DNA of 64,000 bases from GWF2-33-9 sp964500435 (GTDB lineage Bacteria; Bacteroidota; Ignavibacteria; Kapaibacteriales; UBA2268), in the NCBI GenBank assembly GCA_964500435.1, contig CAZCNL010000010.1, positions 23,112-87,111 on the forward strand, in the 5' to 3' direction. Positions 61,451 through 64,000 of this stretch are shown one piece after another. Position 1 is the first letter of the stretch, and every line of letters starts with the position of its first letter. The notes beneath the pieces are model-generated. The model did no database searches. It saw nothing but the letters and a program-made list of their open reading frames with translations, and was not told where the DNA came from. The translations under genes were made by a program, and so were the position numbers.

Positions 61451-63756
61451 TGGTTGGAACAATTACAATTTGGATAAGTTTTATATTATCAATTTTTTTA
61501 ACGATTGCATATTTTGTTGCAGGTAAAACAGATGGGCGGCTAAAAAGGTTTTTACAATTCTTTTATTATACATTGCCATCAATGCTTTTGATTGCCTCAG
61601 CATATTTAATGATAAATATTATTAATCATAATTATCAATTCACTTACATTTGGTCTTATTCTAATAATAGCTTACCATTGCATATTTTAGTTACTTCGTT
61701 TTTTTCTGGTCAAGAAGGTTCATTCCTATTATGGGCTGTTTTGACATCAATTTTTGCATTAGCAGTACGGAAATATGCACGAAAATATGGATATGAAGAA
61801 TTAGTAATGGGAATTTTTGGGCTTGTTTTAATTTATTTAACATTAATGCTAATATTAAAAGACCCATTCACATACATATGGAAAAGCTTTCCAGATGAGC
61901 ATTTGCCAATAAACTTTATGCCACCAGATGGACGAGGCTTAAATCCTATTCTCGAAAACTTTTGGAATATGATTCATCCACCAATATTATTCATCGGATA
62001 TTCCGCAATGACTATCCCATTCGTTTTTGCATTAGCCGGGTTGATAAAAAAAGATTATACAAATTGGATAAAAATTGCTGCACCTTGGACACTTTTTGCG
62101 GCTGGAATTCTCGGATTGGGAATTATGCTTGGAGGTTTTTGGTCATACGAAACACTTGGATGGGGCGGTTTTTGGGGCTGGGACCCAGTTGAAAATGCCT
62201 CACTTATGCCTTGGTTGCTCGCTAATGCGCTTGTCCACACAATGATTGTTCAAAGAAAAACAGGCGGACTGATTAAAACTAACTTTGTGGTTGCTTTACT
62301 ATCATTCATTTTTGTGTTATTTTCTACATTTTTGACCAGAAGCGGTGTACTCGGAGAAATGTCCGTTCATTCATTTGGCGAACCTGGAACTGCGGCATAC
62401 TCAGTCTTATTAGGCGTTTTATTACTTTTCTTAATCATAAGTTTAGTACTATTTTTATCAAGATTAAAAGATATTAACGCACAAATTAAAAAAGAAGATT
62501 TTCAAATTAATTCACGTGAGTTTGGTTTATCATTAGGTGCCTTTGCGCTATTGCTTTCAACATTTGTCGTTTTCATCGGAACAACTTGGCCTATTTCTAC
62601 AGAACTTTTCGGACAAACAAAATCCTCGGTTGATATTTCATTTTATGATAAATGGAACTTACCAATTGCAGTTGTTATTTTAATTCTCAATGCAATATCT
62701 TATTATTTTAGTTGGCGTAAATCAAATTGGAATGAAGTATTCAAAAAAATGCTCGTACCATTTATCGTAGCGCTCGTTGGAACTATTATATTGATTTTAT
62801 TGAAATTAGATAAATTTTCATTTATTCTTTTAGCTTTTGCTGCTTTATTTTCTATATTTGCAAATCTTCAAATATTTTTAAAATTAATAAAATCTTCATT
62901 CGGCAAAACAGGTAGCACTTTGTCACATATTGGTACCGCAATTTTACTTATTGGAGTCATTTATAGCGGTGGATACTCTGAAAAACATACATATACTTTA
63001 GCAAAAGGTGAATCCGTCGATGCATTTGGCTATAAAATTACATTTGTAGGACGAAATCAAATCAATCCCGAACGTAAAGACCAAGAAAGATACGAGCATA
63101 AATTAATCTTCGAAAAAAATGGCAAAAAAGATGAAGTTGGTTCAATTATATATTGGAGCGATTTTAATCAAAGAACTCAAATGTTTTTAGAACCCGGAAT
63201 TAAGACAGTTTTGACAAAAGATTTATATGTATCGCCCGTTACTTTCCAAGAAGAGTTGAATGTACCAACCAATTCCATTCAAAAAGGCGAAGTCTTGCAA
63301 TGTCCATACGATAGCACAATAAATGTAACATTTAACTCATTTGATATGTCAAGTGCCACAACAAATGATGCAGGCGAAATGCTTTTCGGTGTAATTGCAA
63401 CAATCACAACACAAAATAATAATTATACCGACACCCTTTACACGTGGATGAACACACAAACATTCCAAGGAAAGCCGATTTGGTATCCAATCGAAAACAC
63501 AAACTACAAAATTGGATTTTTGGGATTGGATGGAGGAATGGGTGCTCCTGGAAAAACAAAAGCATTGATAGCATTCAATAATGGAGACACAAACGACGTA
63601 CCCAAAGTTGATTATTTTACATTCCAAATTGAAATAAAACCGTTTATGTATTTAGTTTGGATAGGCGCCATACTGGCAATTGGGGGCTTTTTCATAGCAA
63701 TTCCAAAACAACTCAAAAAGTCCAAAATATCTGAAGAAGAAAATTCAAATCAATAA
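61450..63756 (+). CDS. ccmF: Cytochrome c haem lyase CcmF
   Basis: This 768-residue protein has about 15 membrane helices and the WWD motif GGFWGWDPVENASLMPWLL near residue 240, with conserved His residues in NFWNMIHPPILF and VHTMIVQRK. The long periplasmic C-terminal domain (about 510-740) is of normal CcmF type. CcmF joins haem from CcmE to the CxxCH of apocytochrome c with CcmH. ccmG and ccmH are not in the window. A terminator follows. Confidence 0.94.
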   Translation: MVGTITIWISFILSIFLTIAYFVAGKTDGRLKRFLQFFYYTLPSMLLIASAYLMINIINHNYQFTYIWSYSNNSLPLHILVTSFFSGQEGSFLLWAVLTSIFALAVRKYARKYGYEELVMGIFGLVLIYLTLMLILKDPFTYIWKSFPDEHLPINFMPPDGRGLNPILENFWNMIHPPILFIGYSAMTIPFVFALAGLIKKDYTNWIKIAAPWTLFAAGILGLGIMLGGFWSYETLGWGGFWGWDPVENASLMPWLLANALVHTMIVQRKTGGLIKTNFVVALLSFIFVLFSTFLTRSGVLGEMSVHSFGEPGTAAYSVLLGVLLLFLIISLVLFLSRLKDINAQIKKEDFQINSREFGLSLGAFALLLSTFVVFIGTTWPISTELFGQTKSSVDISFYDKWNLPIAVVILILNAISYYFSWRKSNWNEVFKKMLVPFIVALVGTIILILLKLDKFSFILLAFAALFSIFANLQIFLKLIKSSFGKTGSTLSHIGTAILLIGVIYSGGYSEKHTYTLAKGESVDAFGYKITFVGRNQINPERKDQERYEHKLIFEKNGKKDEVGSIIYWSDFNQRTQMFLEPGIKTVLTKDLYVSPVTFQEELNVPTNSIQKGEVLQCPYDSTINVTFNSFDMSSATTNDAGEMLFGVIATITTQNNNYTDTLYTWMNTQTFQGKPIWYPIENTNYKIGFLGLDGGMGAPGKTKALIAFNNGDTNDVPKVDYFTFQIEIKPFMYLVWIGAILAIGGFFIAIPKQLKKSKISEEENSNQ

Positions 63757-63783
63757 TCATTTAAATATTTTACTCATATAATT

Positions 63784-63815
63784 AATCCATCCAAATAAAA
63801 AAGTTTGGATGGATT
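63784..63815 (+). terminator. Terminator after the ccm operon
   Basis: Perfect 12-bp stem aatccatccaaa / tttggatggatt with an 8-nt loop, then a T-run. Confidence 0.9.
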
Positions 63816-63854
63816 TTTTATTTACTGTGATAAAAATTTATTATACATAAATCG

Positions 63855-63952
63855 CTCGCAATGACCGACTGGAACGTGTCATTGCGAGGAGACAAAGTCG
63901 ACGAAGCAATCCCAAGAATGCAGGGGATTGCTTCGCTACGCTCAGAATGACG
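63855..63952. repeat. GC-richer palindromic dispersed repeat
   Basis: Contains ctcgcaatgac (63855-63865) and its inverse gtcattgcgag (63878-63888), then cgacgaagcaatccc and gggattgcttcgctacgctc as further inverted parts. The 'gtcattgcgagg...gaagcaatc' form resembles a palindromic intergenic repeat found in many unrelated bacteria. It lies just beyond the ccm terminator and is less AT-rich than its surroundings. Copy number cannot be judged from this window. Confidence 0.7.
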
Positions 63953-64000
63953 GGTGGAAAATTTTTTTGCATCTGAATGTAATTTTTTTGCTGTTCACTT

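Overview
The window is AT-rich bacterial chromosome from the Bacteroidota-Chlorobiota-Ignavibacteriota group, and I lean to an Ignavibacteria/Kapabacteria-like lineage. The evidence is two cell-surface proteins with type IX secretion sorting domains, a T9SS plug-type protein, an S46 dipeptidyl peptidase, promoters that fit the TTTG-N21-TAnnTTTG pattern of Bacteroidota, and a Gram-negative envelope repertoire (heptose kinase, OmpA-like and Tat proteins). This is judged from gene content; no 16S rRNA gene is present.

Layout. Positions 1-5590 are the end of a phage tail module with less AT-rich DNA: a partial gene, a tail assembly chaperone that appears to use a -1 ribosomal frameshift at a run of eight T, a tape-measure protein, a 21-bp triple repeat and one small gene. 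The tail module stops there, and no baseplate, fibre, lysis or integrase gene follows. From 5613 to about 35100 lies mostly host sequence: a 1544-residue T9SS surface protein, a FAH-family enzyme, a DnaQ-UvrC-like nuclease fusion, a C-terminal processing protease, two TatA-type proteins, gatA, thioredoxin, an rRNA pseudouridine synthase, an S46 peptidase, asnS, heptose kinase plus MoxR ATPase, an envelope cluster with the T9SS plug protein, a second T9SS cargo protein, a VWA-OmpA lipoprotein, tRNA-Leu(UAG) and trigger factor. Next come a tyrosine phenol-lyase-like enzyme (35127-36509), a TdeIII-type restriction-modification pair (36789-39193) whose endonuclease gene seems to carry an early stop codon, then queE, xth and an LTA-synthase-like sulfatase.

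Positions 42790-44430 are an accessory patch: two minus-strand genes (a macro-domain-like fusion and a DUF2314 protein) whose stop codons sit inside imperfect palindromes sharing a TGTTGGCAGTA-like motif. This resembles an integron-style gene cassette arrangement. It is followed by a DksA-like gene whose lysine-rich repeat array contains a 100-N assembly gap, then ileS, murD, ftsW, tgt, and signalling genes. The signalling genes form a partner-switching set: SpoIIE-type phosphatase, STAS antagonist and RsbW-like kinase, plus a separate receiver-SpoIIE phosphatase. The window closes with a cytochrome c maturation operon (ccmC, a 51-residue ccmD, a CXXXY-type ccmE, ccmF) and a GC-richer palindromic dispersed repeat.

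How the genes fit together: secretion and the cell surface dominate (T9SS cargo and plug, Tat, proteases, OmpA-type lipoprotein, Ccm). Peptide degradation (S46, C-terminal protease) and amino-acid beta-elimination suggest a protein-using heterotroph. The most unusual items are the frameshifting phage chaperone, the cassette-like patch, the interrupted restriction gene and the DksA repeat array. I saw no CRISPR array, transposase or integrase.
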